This document shows positions 1 through 10,280 of a DNA stretch of 64,000 nucleotides, in pieces. Each line of letters begins with the position of its first letter. Positions within the stretch are counted from its first letter, which is position 1. The notes beneath the pieces were generated by a model. That model searched no databases and was not told the DNA's origin. It was given only the letters and a program-made list of their open reading frames with translations. The position numbers and the translations under genes are program-made. The DNA lies in the NCBI GenBank assembly GCA_020809705.1, contig CP085825.1:6634001-6698000 (forward strand), given 5' to 3'. The stretch comes from Calonectria ilicicola. Taxonomy: Eukaryota; Ascomycota; Sordariomycetes; Hypocreales; Nectriaceae.

Positions 1-1
1 T

Positions 2-682
2 CTGTTCGAGGACAACCATAAAGTGCTCATCTTTTCGCAATTCACTACTCAACTTGACATTCTGGAGGATTATTGTCGTGAGCTCCGTGGGTGGAATGTT
101 TGTCGAATCGACGGTTCCGTGTCTCAAACAAGCCGCCGCGAACAAATCCGCGACTTCAACAGTGATGATGACTACAAGATCTTCCTTCTATCCACCCGTG
201 CTGGCGGACAAGGCATCAACCTCGCCTCTGCTGATACGGTTATTCTCTTTGATAGTGACTTTAACCCTCAGCAGGATCTGCAGGCCCAGGATCGCTGCCA
301 TCGTATCGGCCAGACCCGACCAGTCATTGTCTACCGACTTGCGACAAAGGATACAGTGGAGGAGTCCCTTCTTTTGGCTGCAAACGCTAAGCGGCGCCTC
401 GAAAAGCTCGTCATCAAAAAGGGCGGATTCAAGACTATGGGCCAGAAGCGCGACATGAATGAAGAGATTGATCAAGAAAGCCTCAAGGCGATTCTCCTGA
501 AGGATGGTCAAGTATACAACATGTCTGGTGGGGAAGATGTTCTCAGCGATGCGGATCTGAAGGTACTTTGTGACCGTAGCGAAGCCGCTTACGACCGTGC
601 GGCCAAGGGTGATGATGATGCAGATGCGTATCGTGTTATTGAGACTGGTGCTGACTCAATTAAAATGGCTAAAGAGGACTAA
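2..682 (+). CDS. SNF2-family chromatin remodeller, LSH/HELLS/Irc5 type (3' end only)
   Basis: The gene runs in from the left edge and reads in frame from base 2, so only the last ~226 codons are present. The residues show the helicase C-terminal (HELICc) lobe of SNF2 ATPases: an IFSQFT block, STRAGGQGINL (motif V), DSDFNPQQDLQAQDRCHRIGQ (motif VI with its arginine finger) and the following VYRL segment. A tail with KRRLEKLVIKKGGF follows, then about 90 acidic residues. In this family the lobe couples ATP hydrolysis to DNA translocation on nucleosomes in the nucleus. The order 'RIGQTRPVIVYRLATKDTVEESLL' and the short tail suit the LSH/HELLS/Irc5 subgroup (MUS-30 in Neurospora) better than ISWI or CHD. 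The subgroup is inferred, since the ATPase half lies outside the window. The stop is TAA at 680-682. Confidence 0.9.
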   Translation: MFEDNHKVLIFSQFTTQLDILEDYCRELRGWNVCRIDGSVSQTSRREQIRDFNSDDDYKIFLLSTRAGGQGINLASADTVILFDSDFNPQQDLQAQDRCHRIGQTRPVIVYRLATKDTVEESLLLAANAKRRLEKLVIKKGGFKTMGQKRDMNEEIDQESLKAILLKDGQVYNMSGGEDVLSDADLKVLCDRSEAAYDRAAKGDDDADAYRVIETGADSIKMAKED

Positions 683-1104
683 AGTCCAAAAATTGGGGTG
701 TATAGAGGGAACTTTTTTACGGCTGCTTTTATGTAAGATTATGACTGGCTGGAAGAGCTCCGCCGCGACGTGTTTATACAGTAGATTTTTCTGACACCAG
801 GCTGTCGCTTTTACAATTACAACATAATTATTGGCAATGATGATTCGGATGTCACTTGATGCTGGCAACGGCATTAATATAAGACAGTGCCATGTTTCGC
901 TGAATTGAGTGCTTGCATGTTGGTATTCGCTTGTATCATCACTGACTAATCCTCAGGTGTCTCCAGTGATCTGCGTCCCGGCCGATCTCACGTCAGCTAT
1001 TGGCTTCAGCCCTATGTACCTAACATTGCCTACCCTCATCGTTATTGAGATAAATTGTTCATCATTGCGCAGTTTCTCGGCTAGATTTCATTCAAACTTT
1101 AACC
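683..1104. other. Intergenic, remodeller 3' end to hydrolase promoter
   Basis: This 422-bp spacer between two plus-strand genes must hold the terminator of the first and the promoter of the second. I see only short, poor open frames and no RNA gene. Confidence 0.6.
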
Positions 1105-2058
1105 ATGGCTGACTTTGAATTCATACAACTGGACACAAAACCGACGGCCAAAATATGCTACCGGTTTTACCCCTCCACCTCGCCAGCTCAACAAGTGCTG
1201 CTCGTGTGTCTGAATGGCCTCATGCTGCCGCAGTTACCATGGACTGAAGCCATTACTAAACTGTTGGAAATACGTGGGGAGAATTCTCCTTGCATCTTGA
1301 CGTATGACCGCTTCGGCCAGGGACAGACAACCGATCGGGACCCAAACGACGAGGGGGCCCCCGATCCGACCCATGCCCATGATTGCATGAGTGCCGTAGC
1401 TGATCTGCGCCAATTGCTCAGCCAAATTTCCAAAGAGAAAATGGGAATCTCGGATTTGGACAGCGTCAAAGTTGTGTTTGTTTGCAACTCCATCGGCTGT
1501 GCTCTGGGCCGTCTTTACACGCAGGAATACCCTGGAACGGTCGCGGGCATTGTGTTTCTTGACAGCATCCTCGCCAATTCGGATTTTGTGTCTGCCGTCC
1601 CGGATCCCGACGGGCCTGGGTTTGACCCCAGCAAGCTCCCGTCAGGCATAACACCCGATGATCTCCGCGACGTTCGAGCAAGCGTGAGACGCATGTTCCA
1701 CCCAAGCCTTGGCAACAAGGAGGGGCTGAGCAGGGTGAATTTGGCAGCGCTCCTGCCTGCAAGCGATGCGCCTATGCTCAAGGGACGAGATGAGCGAGGC
1801 CCATTTGTCACAGTCGTTGGCCATGATTTTGAGACATTTGCCAAAGATTGCGAGCTTAGAAACGGCTGGCCGGAGCTTGTGGTGACGACGTACGTGAACC
1901 CGTACTGGAATAGGTACAATGAAGGGCTCGCCAAAATTACCGAGCCGGGACGGGCAAAGGGGCCGCTGCAGGCACCGGGTACGACGCATTTTATACAGAG
2001 GGATAACCCGGGATTTGTAGCGCAGGAGGTTGATGAGCTGCTTTCCAAGATCATGTAG
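1105..2058 (+). CDS. Alpha/beta-hydrolase fold protein
   Basis: Single-exon gene of 317 aa, starting at an ATG in good context (accATGgct). The fold shows as a beta-strand/oxyanion stretch (VLLVCLNGLM, residues 31-40), LTYDRFGQG (65-73), the nucleophile elbow VVFVCNSIGCALG (residues 123-135, likely nucleophile Ser129), and a C-terminal GTTHFIQRDNPG (likely catalytic His295) followed by the usual final helix. The acid is not certain; Asp241 in VVGHDFE is a candidate. The elbow is C-N-S-I-G, so the first glycine of the G-x-S-x-G consensus is a cysteine. There is no signal peptide or membrane segment, so it is probably cytosolic. The substrate cannot be told: esterase, lactonase, epoxide hydrolase-like and C-C hydrolase roles all use this fold. 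Neighbours give no pathway hint. Confidence 0.85.
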   Translation: MADFEFIQLDTKPTAKICYRFYPSTSPAQQVLLVCLNGLMLPQLPWTEAITKLLEIRGENSPCILTYDRFGQGQTTDRDPNDEGAPDPTHAHDCMSAVADLRQLLSQISKEKMGISDLDSVKVVFVCNSIGCALGRLYTQEYPGTVAGIVFLDSILANSDFVSAVPDPDGPGFDPSKLPSGITPDDLRDVRASVRRMFHPSLGNKEGLSRVNLAALLPASDAPMLKGRDERGPFVTVVGHDFETFAKDCELRNGWPELVVTTYVNPYWNRYNEGLAKITEPGRAKGPLQAPGTTHFIQRDNPGFVAQEVDELLSKIM

Positions 2059-3392
2059 TCGGTACGGAGTTACTCATGGAACAAGAGATCAGATAGCTTG
2101 CAATTGAATCCATTTATCCATGAAGGCATAGAGAATCTTCCTATGCACAGTGTTGAGGCCACCCAAGTAGGCATAAAAAAAATAAAAACCCCAGGATCGC
2201 ATCAATAGTCTTACGAGGCGTCGTAGCCGGAAGATCGACATGGTTGCTTTGCACGAAGCGATGTTTTAGTCAAGCCTCGCACTCTTAGTCCCGCATCACA
2301 GCCCAATGTTTGTCTATTCTGGCCCCTTTCAGCTCCTGTAAGTGCAAGCCTCTCGGATCAAACAAGGTTTGGGCACCGCAACACCGGCTGTACCCGTTTA
2401 AAATAAGACTCACCTCGTCTTCCCGCATGTTGAGTTGGGAGTTCCCGTGCTGGGTGGCGTTACGTCGGCGCGGACAGAAATGGGCCGTGGCGTTCATCTT
2501 TCAGGCTTGGGAAAGAAGACGGTCAAGCGTAGCTGAAAATAAACGAAGAGCGGCACATCAGCTGGAGCGGTATGGTGGCATTTTGGCAGTAGGAAAAAGG
2601 AAAGACGGCCATTGAGCGGATACGAGACGGGGACGGAGACGGAGACGGGAACGGGCAGAGTACGGCTCTTGGCACCAGTGAACAAGGCGGGGTCTGGTCA
2701 AAGATACATGGCAACAGCAGGATGCCCGCCTTCTTTGAAGCCCCAGCACTGTCAAAAGAACATCGATCCATTTTAAGACACTGTGATTCGCTTAAGATTC
2801 ATGTCTTTTTAAACTGAAGATCGCTCGTTCGCCCTGGGCCTGACCGTGATGCTAACAATACCCGCAGATGATACTAACAACTCACATCTTTGACATCAAA
2901 AGAAGGAATCAATGAAGATCATGGAAGTAAACCATTCAAAATAGCCTTTTAACTTCTTCATATTATCATGGTCACCCAGGATATCTAAGCACAGATTCTC
3001 TGCTCGCTCATCGAAGCCATCTCTCCCCCGGCATCATTCTCAACAAGCCAGTCTGAACCTGACCGCCACGGATTTCTGCCATGTAGAGCATTTCCTCTAA
3101 AGGAAATCGCCCAGCCAGCCATCTTTTTGTTTGTCTTCATCCCATTGGCTTGTGTCGCTGCCGGTTCTGCTTTGTATCGTAGCACGGCGTTAGGGACGGG
3201 GATGCATGCCGGATATCACACGCCACACAAACTCTCATCTCGTCACACACAAACTGCCATAGCTTCCTGTTCTATGAAGAGGGCATGTAAAAGCCGTCTC
3301 CCTTCCCCGCACTGCCGTCCTTTTCTGATTCCGACATCAACCATCATCCACTTGTTGAGGACAAACTGGCATCATTCCCAAACAACAACAAC
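2059..3392. other. Gene-free spacer with a short GA/C-rich tandem repeat
   Basis: Scanning both strands of this 1.3-kb stretch gives only short frames without good starts, splice sites or family motifs. It contains the hexamer repeat listed separately and an A-rich patch near 2175-2190. The last ~100 bp ends in CAACAACAACATG, a typical fungal leader for the next gene. Confidence 0.55.
2629..2655. repeat. Imperfect (GGGACGGA)/(GACGGA) short tandem repeat
   Basis: About four imperfect copies of a GACGGA/GACGGG unit lie head to tail. It is a small microsatellite-type tract with no coding role that I can see. Confidence 0.6.
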
Positions 3393-4189
3393 ATGATGCC
3401 CACCCATGCCAACAGTGGTGATCATGGCTTCTATGCTGGAAATCACCCACACCAAAGCATCGATGTGACCATGGATCTCAAGACGACTGGGAGTGATCTT
3501 TCGCAGATCACCCCGAAAGAGCTAGCGATTCTTCGTAGCTTGGATAAGGTAACGCCGTCCATGCCCTTCCCCAGCTCAATTTCCTTTCATTGACTTGTCA
3601 TCCCAGGTCCTGGATGGGCGGCAAAAGCTCATTGACGTTACCTTCAAGAACGGGAAGATGGTTCTCAAGCATTGGCTTGAATACGAGTAAGGAGACGCTG
3701 TGTGCCATGTAATAATCGTGCTAATCTCGCCACAGAACTGCCTCTCAGAAAGGTCGACAGTCAAGCCCTAGCCCGCCATTGCTGGCAGCCATGGAATGGT
3801 TTGAAGATTACGAAAAGAGAAAGAGAGCCGAAGCTGCTCAGAACGCAGCTGGCCAGCGCTCTGGCACAAAGCGCGAGAAGCCGAGCGAGGGTGGCAACGG
3901 CGCCGCTGGATCATTCACCGAAGTCGATGACCTATACAAGATGGCGACCAAAGAGATCAGTGACCAGTTTCAAGCTTGTCAGGACAATATGGCTGAGCAC
4001 GATAGAGTGATGGAAGGCGAAGATAGTCGACTTGAAGCACACAGCGATGCCTTTTGCAAGGAGCATCTGGTGCGCTACAACATGGAGGCCGATATCCAGA
4101 CTGATGTGCAGGAGCTGATGGCCATTATGCTTGTTATGTACAAGTACATGAATGGCAATGATTTGCCTGGAATCCTTGTGATCCACTAA
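3393..4189 (+). CDS. Hypothetical protein, three exons
   Basis: I do not recognise the family. The model is 3393-3548, 3607-3686 and 3736-4189, joined by two introns of 58 and 49 bp with GTAACG..CAG and GTAAGG..CAG borders; it keeps frame and gives 229 aa. The ATG follows CAACAACAAC; a second ATG is adjacent. The middle exon reads VLDGRQKLIDVTFKNGKMV, a compact amphipathic block. The third exon holds a basic/acidic helix-prone stretch (MEWFEDYEKRKRAEAAQ), a low-complexity linker, then long helices (DDLYKMATKEISDQFQAC; HDRVMEGEDSRLEAHSDAF) that could form a coiled coil, and it ends in a hydrophobic LMAIMLVMYKYMNG segment. No catalytic motif is visible. It may be a small structural or adaptor protein, but that is a guess. 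The gene itself is fairly sure because two introns join three protein-like exons in frame. Confidence 0.7.
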
Positions 4190-4667
4190 CCACTCAAGGG
4201 TTGGGAGATCCCGACTTGTCGGTGCTGGCCGCTGGGATTGATGATCATCACTTGCGTTTACGACCCACATAGTGGGTTCGTGCTAACAAATATGACATAT
4301 TCGGTACATTTGGTTGGATTAAAAAGTCCATAGTCAAGCTAGAACAAGCATATTCACTTGCAATGACAATGCTCAGTATCCCCTTGGATGCTTTCACCAC
4401 GCCTGCGCCCCTCAATTATGCCATTCTTCGAAATGTCCCTAACTCTATCAGTACGTGAAGTCAGATGCCATCATCTCATACTCGGGCCATCAAGGTAGAG
4501 GGTAAAAGTTGTAGATTTGTTTATTGCAAAAAAAAGTTTGCACTATATTAAACATTAGCATTACTTTAACTTGGGATATTTAAGCTCATGGAGCACCCGC
4601 ATATTATAATTAAACAACATATTATCCTCAGATTTTTGGTAAATCTGAGCCAAGCCAAGCGATGGCG
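4190..4667. other. Convergent intergenic spacer
   Basis: This is the tail-to-tail gap between the three-exon gene and the minus-strand zinc-finger gene. It is AT-rich at 4500-4625 with no gene seen, and probably holds both polyadenylation regions. Confidence 0.6.
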
Positions 4668-5960
4668 TTATTGATCGAACTCAAGGTTGCCACTGTATGG
4701 GGTGTGGTCCGCAGCGCAGAGATCCATGTATCCTTGTGCCCCCGAGATTTCGAAACTCTGATCAATACATTCTGTCTCCTCGGACCGCATGTTTGGCAAC
4801 ATGGTCATGAATGGAGAGAGATTAGCTTGGTGTAAGCCATGCGACGAATCAGATACTTCACTCATGTCGGTGCTCGGGTCCACGGGGTAGAAAATCACAG
4901 GCGGCGATAGGCTTCCGGTTGTTCCTTGTTGAGGCGTCCCGATGTCGTTCCACATATTCCCAGGCAGCGTGTCTCTGTCCAGCTGGATGGCCTCGGGCAA
5001 AGTTTCGTCCTCGGAAGTTGGCGAATTTTGAAGCTGATCCAGGTTGTGTTCGAGATCGATGAGATTTCGTATGATTTCTCCCTTGCGCTGGCGGGTGAAG
5101 ATGTTCTGGTTGCATGGACACTTCGGCGGATGGGAAACATGTGAGTCCAGGGCTTCCTTGGTGGCGAAGGCTTGATAGCACCATGTGCAGAGAGCGCGCC
5201 AAGGGAGGCGGGAGTTGGGGGATCTCTGGATAAAATTTGGCGCTTTGTGGTGTGCCGCGCTTGTATCCTGATTGAGCCTTGGGTTGTGGTATCGTCTTTC
5301 AAACCCGTGCGATCTGATTGCGTGTGCTATCAAATGTGACGGCGAGCCAAAGCCCAAATCCCCGTTTTTGTGGTACGGGCAAAAGACACGCCGGGTGTCA
5401 AAGTCTTGCAAGGAATTGCGGCTCTCGCTCCGACGGTGCGATTCGCGCAGCCCGGAATCGCAATGTGCATGGCGGCGCTCCCTGCTTGCGGATCGTGCAT
5501 GACGTTGGCGTGCCGTAGTGGTGGTGGTAGTAGTAGTAGTGGGTTGATCAAGATCAATTGCGACGACTATGCATCGGCCTGCCATTTTGGAAATCGGATT
5601 GATTGAGAGCAAAGCATGTTGGATGGGTAATGGCGACGGCGGAAACCGAGGAGGAGCACTTGAGAATGGGCTCAAGCTAGCAGGCTGGTGCTGGTATGTT
5701 TGTGATGCGCGATCACCAGCGCTTAGGAGCTCGTTCAAGCCATGCTCTGGGAATAATAAGAAGTCCCGATTGACCTGGGATCCTCCCATCCCACGCGAAG
5801 GTGTTGACATCAGCAGTGGGTTATGCTCAGAAATGTTATAGCTGTGGTCCGATTCAGGGATGATGTTTCGAGAGGTGTTGCTGGATTCTCGTCCAGAAGG
5901 GGATGCTGACGGATAACCGGAGTTGTATGGTTGGGGGATCAGGTTGCTATCAAAATTCAT
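4668..5960 (-). CDS. C2H2/CCHC-like zinc-finger protein, fungal paralogue 1
   Basis: Intronless 430-aa protein with an ATG at 5958-5960. The N-terminal half is Ser/Pro/Gln-rich and disordered, with a run of nine threonines at 141-149. Two putative metal-binding units follow: CPYH...HAIRSH (Cys194, His197, His213, His218) and CTWCYQAF...SHVSHPPKC (Cys258, Cys261, His274, His277 or Cys281). They are linked by FERRY and by FIQRSPNSRLPWRA. The C-terminal 150 residues are acidic and Ser-rich, as in activation domains. It is plausibly a nuclear DNA-binding regulator, but the finger spacing is not the classical C2H2 one, so this is inferred. The plus-strand gene at 9510-10280 shares FER-Y, the I-RSP-S-LPW block and CYQAF, and is clearly a paralogue. 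No targets can be predicted. Confidence 0.75.
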   Translation of the reverse strand: MNFDSNLIPQPYNSGYPSASPSGRESSNTSRNIIPESDHSYNISEHNPLLMSTPSRGMGGSQVNRDFLLFPEHGLNELLSAGDRASQTYQHQPASLSPFSSAPPRFPPSPLPIQHALLSINPISKMAGRCIVVAIDLDQPTTTTTTTTTARQRHARSASRERRHAHCDSGLRESHRRSESRNSLQDFDTRRVFCPYHKNGDLGFGSPSHLIAHAIRSHGFERRYHNPRLNQDTSAAHHKAPNFIQRSPNSRLPWRALCTWCYQAFATKEALDSHVSHPPKCPCNQNIFTRQRKGEIIRNLIDLEHNLDQLQNSPTSEDETLPEAIQLDRDTLPGNMWNDIGTPQQGTTGSLSPPVIFYPVDPSTDMSEVSDSSHGLHQANLSPFMTMLPNMRSEETECIDQSFEISGAQGYMDLCAADHTPYSGNLEFDQ

Positions 5961-8900
5961 GTTTATCGCTCTCTTGCTGATTGGGGAAAGAGAGTGAGCT
6001 CAAGGATGTCATGTATGAGCTAACGTAATTGATGGATATGCAAAAATAAAAGAATGATGATGGGGTTCAACTTGGACTCAAACCAAGGGGTTTTTATGCT
6101 GGCTTCACACGTGCCCTTGAACAGAAGCATTTTCGCCTTGTCTGCCTGGTGGGTATGACTCTGGCGCACTAGCACTGTGAATCTCGTCAGTGGAGATGGT
6201 GTGGGAGCAAACGCGGGATCTGGGGCAAAAAAAAAAAAAAAAGCGTGGGGCAGGGGTTGACACAACCATTTGACGTGCTCTCTGACCTCATTGAGGCTGA
6301 ATGTTTAATGCCAATGGGTGAGAGGGGCGTCTGAATAGGCGGATTTCATATCCGAATTGGGGGGCCTGGCCGTGGCCGCAGCTCAGGGGTCTCACCACCA
6401 CCACCATCATGATCAAATATCCTCACCCCCCTTTGGCCTTGGCCTGTGACGATGAAACCGTTAGAGGGTTCTGGACGCCGGAGTCACTCATGGTGGGGGT
6501 TATAAATCGATTGAGATTGAGGCTGCTTAGCTAGCTGCAACGGTTGGCCAGCTCGCCACTCGGACGGAAAGGGGTGAGACGTCTTTGAGAGGCCACATCG
6601 CAATTGACCCAACCCCAAGGCTCAATCAACAGCCCCCTGCTCACCCAGCCGAGCAGGGGGGAAAATCCATAGTTACGCAAGAGGTTTCATTAGCCCAATT
6701 AGGGAATCTCGATAGTCTCTTTTGGTTTCTTGGATACTTTGCTTTCTTGAGCTCAATGTCTGAACGTATACATGAATTTATTGCTTTACAACAACCAAGA
6801 ACAAACCTGGCTGTAGGTGGGGCATCGTCCAACAAGTGCACCCACCACCCACTGACTAACACCCTGTGTGTGGTCCCATCACCGTGTTTCTGTATCTGGT
6901 ATCCAGACTGTGTAAGCTTCTAGAACAGTCACATAGATTATGGATTGCGATACCAATTGAGCGGCACGCTTCATGAAGCCTGCCGATCGGCGGTATGACT
7001 CGTAACCATGGGCCGACAAACACAGGGTAATTGTAAATTAGTTGGCGAGCAAGTAACTGACTGCAGCAGCCACAAGCCAATAGAAGCCGCCATGTTGAAG
7101 GTCTGGGGTAAGCCCTGGTTCAGCCATCTGCACCGTGGGTCGTTCTCAGCCTATAAGCTGGATTTTCCGATAGGAACTGGTCTCACGCCCCCCTCAGCCA
7201 GCCAGTATCTATGCCCCTCCAGCCCCCGGCACCTGACACCTGCAAGTCGCAGTCTTCGTATCGTCGCAATCGAGCGTTTTGCAGCTGGTCAATTGCGCTA
7301 CCACTTGGGAGAGCCGAGGAATTTATATCAATGGTGGCAAAACACAAAAAACTAAAGAGTGGACCAATTAAGCTCTTGTTCAACCCGCGAGCGGCGAATT
7401 TAACCCCATTGAGCTTGAAGCAATGACCTCATACACTAATCACCTCTTCAATTTTTTTTTTTCCAACTTGAGCTCTCGGTGCTGTGCAGGCAGCTAGCTA
7501 GTGGATGCTAATCATTGGTTTTGAAACACCAAAGCTGTAGCCTAAGTACGGGGGCCTCCTCACCAAGGTGGCGAACGCGGCAAAAAAAAAAATGGAACCT
7601 ACAGATACGAGGCGCAGCAACATCACACTAAAAATATATATACTCGACCCTCCCAGATCTCGCCAATTCTCGTTTCTTTTTCCTTGCATCGAACACGATG
7701 TTAAAACCCTCGAGCTTTATTCCTGAAATAAATCCCAGCCATTTAATCCCACCAATAATAACTCCGTGGAACGCGACATGGGTATTTCCTTCATGGTTCT
7801 CCTCCTGCGCAGTTGACGCAATTGTTTGCCGACCGTCTGCAGAATTATCCGCAGTTCTCAGGCTTCCCGCGAAATCCTTGAGTAAAGTTAGCAGGGTTTA
7901 CGAGATCCTGGGGCTCGGAGGTGTCGGAATTATCCAAGGGGCCTTGTGAAGTTGAATCAGGCTGAAGTGTGCTGTTGAATCGACCAAAGCATGACCTAAG
8001 GAAGTGTAGATCTGAATGAATCTGTGTTGTTGCAGGTTGAGCATTTATTCATTGCCCCTTGGTCACTGCTGCTCATGGGCGAAGCATAAGTAGTCCTGTC
8101 GTCGAGTTGGTCAATGTCCATAGCGACGAAGAGAAACCATCCAGGTCGTTTCGTAATGGGGTAAGTGTTGAGAACTGGCACCCCAGGCTGTGGTGATTGC
8201 CCATCAATCTCCGGGGCAATAGTCGAGCCTGCTGGAATATGCGGTCCCAAACGATGTGCCCGGACGATGATACCTATTACCTCTACCCATTCAGAATTCC
8301 ATTGTACAATTAATTGTATTTGGGCTGACCTGATACCTTGGAATCATGCTAGATTGAGCAAATTGTAAGGCTAAATCCTGGCCAAGCCCTCTCTTGTCGT
8401 TCCGCGCTTGGTTAGCAATAGAATGCGACAGAATGTTCGAGCTTGGTCCTGAAGCCGTCTTTGGCTTTGGTGGATAGCGTTGGTTGATATGGAATTATTT
8501 GGCATCAGGCACTGGAAACTTTGAATGGCGAACGAAGCGTCTGTAGGAGTCGACGAGGTGTCTATTTCCGATGTGAGAGAGCTTCGACCTTTTTATAAAC
8601 AAAGTCTTGTTGATCGAGTGCAGAGCAAGCCCCGCGCTGCCTTGCTCTAGTCTAGTCTAATTCTCGGCTCAGCACGTCACCAGCTAGCCCGGGTATTTTG
8701 TGCGAATGTCATGTTGGTGGCCGTGGCTGGCGGCGAAGGACGGTGGAAGATGATCAACGGTATTAAAGCCTTCCGCTGTTGACGTGCGTGCACTGCACGC
8801 CTCGGTGACACAAAATATATGCCTATTGCCAGTCGTGCTGGGTGAGAGGTCTGTAGCAAGGCTGGATCCCCTAAACCATGGTGTTACTGTCCGCCCATCC

Positions 8901-9509
8901 CACTGTAGCAGCTCCTGCTTATTTGAGACTTGCGACATGGAATGCGTCTCATTGCTTGCAGCTACTCCAGAATCTGCGCCGAAAAACAGGATCATTTCAA
9001 GCTGGTGCTCTAGAGCAGGGTGCATACACAATTTGTTGTGTCGGTTTGCAGCTTCGAGTCCGAGATTCGACCGTGACTTTAGTTGCTGTGCTTCACCAAA
9101 TGCAGCTGTAGGACACTACTAAGGGCCTGGGCTGGGAGCGGTGCGATCTTCTCCGCGCAGATTCCCAGCTCACAGGACCCAGGACACACGGGGCAAGTAA
9201 GAAGCTCCTCGATCCGGCATGGCTCTCTCTTTCTCCAGGCTCCGCAGTTGCAAAAACCATCTTGAAAGCTACGGGAAGGTGAGACTAGAGCTAAGCCAGA
9301 GCACTTTCCGGATGGCAGCCTTAGCTTCCCATGGTTGTTTCCCCCATCGCCGCTCTGTTTCTTGTCGCTAACATTCATCGACTCTCTCTTTTCTTTCTGC
9401 ACTTATTTGACCTCTTCCATCCCTCGCCCTACGCTTTTTGACAAGTTTCTTTTGGTTATCTCGACGTACACGAGTCATCAATACCAAGCCACAGCGTTTT
9501 AGTACCACC
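5961..9509. other. Long spacer between the two zinc-finger paralogues
   Basis: About 3.5 kb separates the divergent paralogues. It contains a 16-A run at 6227-6242, a CAC/CAT patch near 6396-6412, a strong hairpin at 6633-6660 and AT-rich promoter-like sequence near 7630-7645. Protein-like minus-strand frames at about 7996-8560 do not assemble into a model (see findings). I found no convincing intact gene. Confidence 0.5.
6633..6660. repeat. Perfect 10-bp inverted repeat (hairpin, 8-nt loop)
   Basis: CCCCCTGCTC at 6633-6642 and GAGCAGGGGG at 6651-6660 are exact reverse complements around the loop ACCCAGCC. The stem is GC-rich and would be stable in DNA or RNA. Confidence 0.8.
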
Positions 9510-10280
9510 ATGACGGATCCTAACGACTCCTCTGCTGAGGTACCCCATGCCGACGGCAACAGCTTTCTTGGTGGACAAAGTCATGCCCTATCAACCAACC
9601 CAGTTGCAGAGCAAGTCCAGGACTTGCAGCCTGGCCCCTCTGAGCCAACCCACTCGGGCCATTTGGATCCCGCAGGCCCAGTTGATATGGCGCAGCACCA
9701 GGAACATGCAATGGATTTGGGATCTGTACAGCCTCAAGGAGCCCCAATCGGCCCTGATTCCCCTCAGAGCGCAGCCACTCCTGGCTCTGTCCTGGCTACC
9801 AATGCCGGTCAACTCACTGCAAACACCCTCGATACAGCGTGGAGAAGAATGGAGATCCAGGGCATTGCCCCCAGTATATCACGTCTGGGTCGAACTACGG
9901 GATATCCGTGCCCCTACCGCGTCGCACAGCCACGCTGCCCGGCTTCAGCGCCAACGCCAGCGCGACTGTTAACGCATCTCACTGACAGACATCAGTTTGA
10001 AAGAAAGTATTACGACGCGCAGTGGAACCCAAATGGGAATCCCCAAAACCGCAGAGAGTCGAATTATATCCTCCGGTCCCCCAGCTCTGCTCTCCCGTGG
10101 TGTGCCATCAGCACCCGTTGTTACCAAGCCTTCATCCACCAGGCCGATCTTGATGCACACATTGCCGATAACTCCTGCAGAAACTTGCAATATACATTGA
10201 ACTTCACTGAGAAAGCGGTGCTTATATATCGCGCTGTCATTCTCGACACTATCCCCAATCCGCCTCCTCCTCCATCTTAG
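9510..10280 (+). CDS. Zinc-finger-like protein, diverged fungal paralogue 2
   Basis: Intronless; the first good ATG (ccaccATGacg, 9510) gives 256 aa. Residues 1-125 are Pro/Gln/Ser-rich and disordered. The second half repeats the plan of the protein at 4668-5960: CPYR...CP with HLTDRH (Cys134, Cys143, His156, His161), then FERKYYDAQWN, YILRSPSSALPW, and STRCYQAF...DAHIADNSC (Ser201, Cys204, His217, Cys223). The first cysteine of the second unit is replaced by Ser201, so that finger may not bind metal normally. The long acidic tail of the paralogue is missing: it ends about 30 residues after the fingers in a run of prolines. It may be a shortened regulator or a DNA-binding competitor; function is unknown. 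The two copies lie divergently, consistent with a local inverted duplication. Confidence 0.7.
   Translation: MTDPNDSSAEVPHADGNSFLGGQSHALSTNPVAEQVQDLQPGPSEPTHSGHLDPAGPVDMAQHQEHAMDLGSVQPQGAPIGPDSPQSAATPGSVLATNAGQLTANTLDTAWRRMEIQGIAPSISRLGRTTGYPCPYRVAQPRCPASAPTPARLLTHLTDRHQFERKYYDAQWNPNGNPQNRRESNYILRSPSSALPWCAISTRCYQAFIHQADLDAHIADNSCRNLQYTLNFTEKAVLIYRAVILDTIPNPPPPPS

Noticed and set aside
7698..7949. 83-codon plus-strand frame with ATG after a TATA-like and pyrimidine-rich stretch
   Set aside because: No domain, biased composition and no splice partner; the upstream look of a promoter is not enough.
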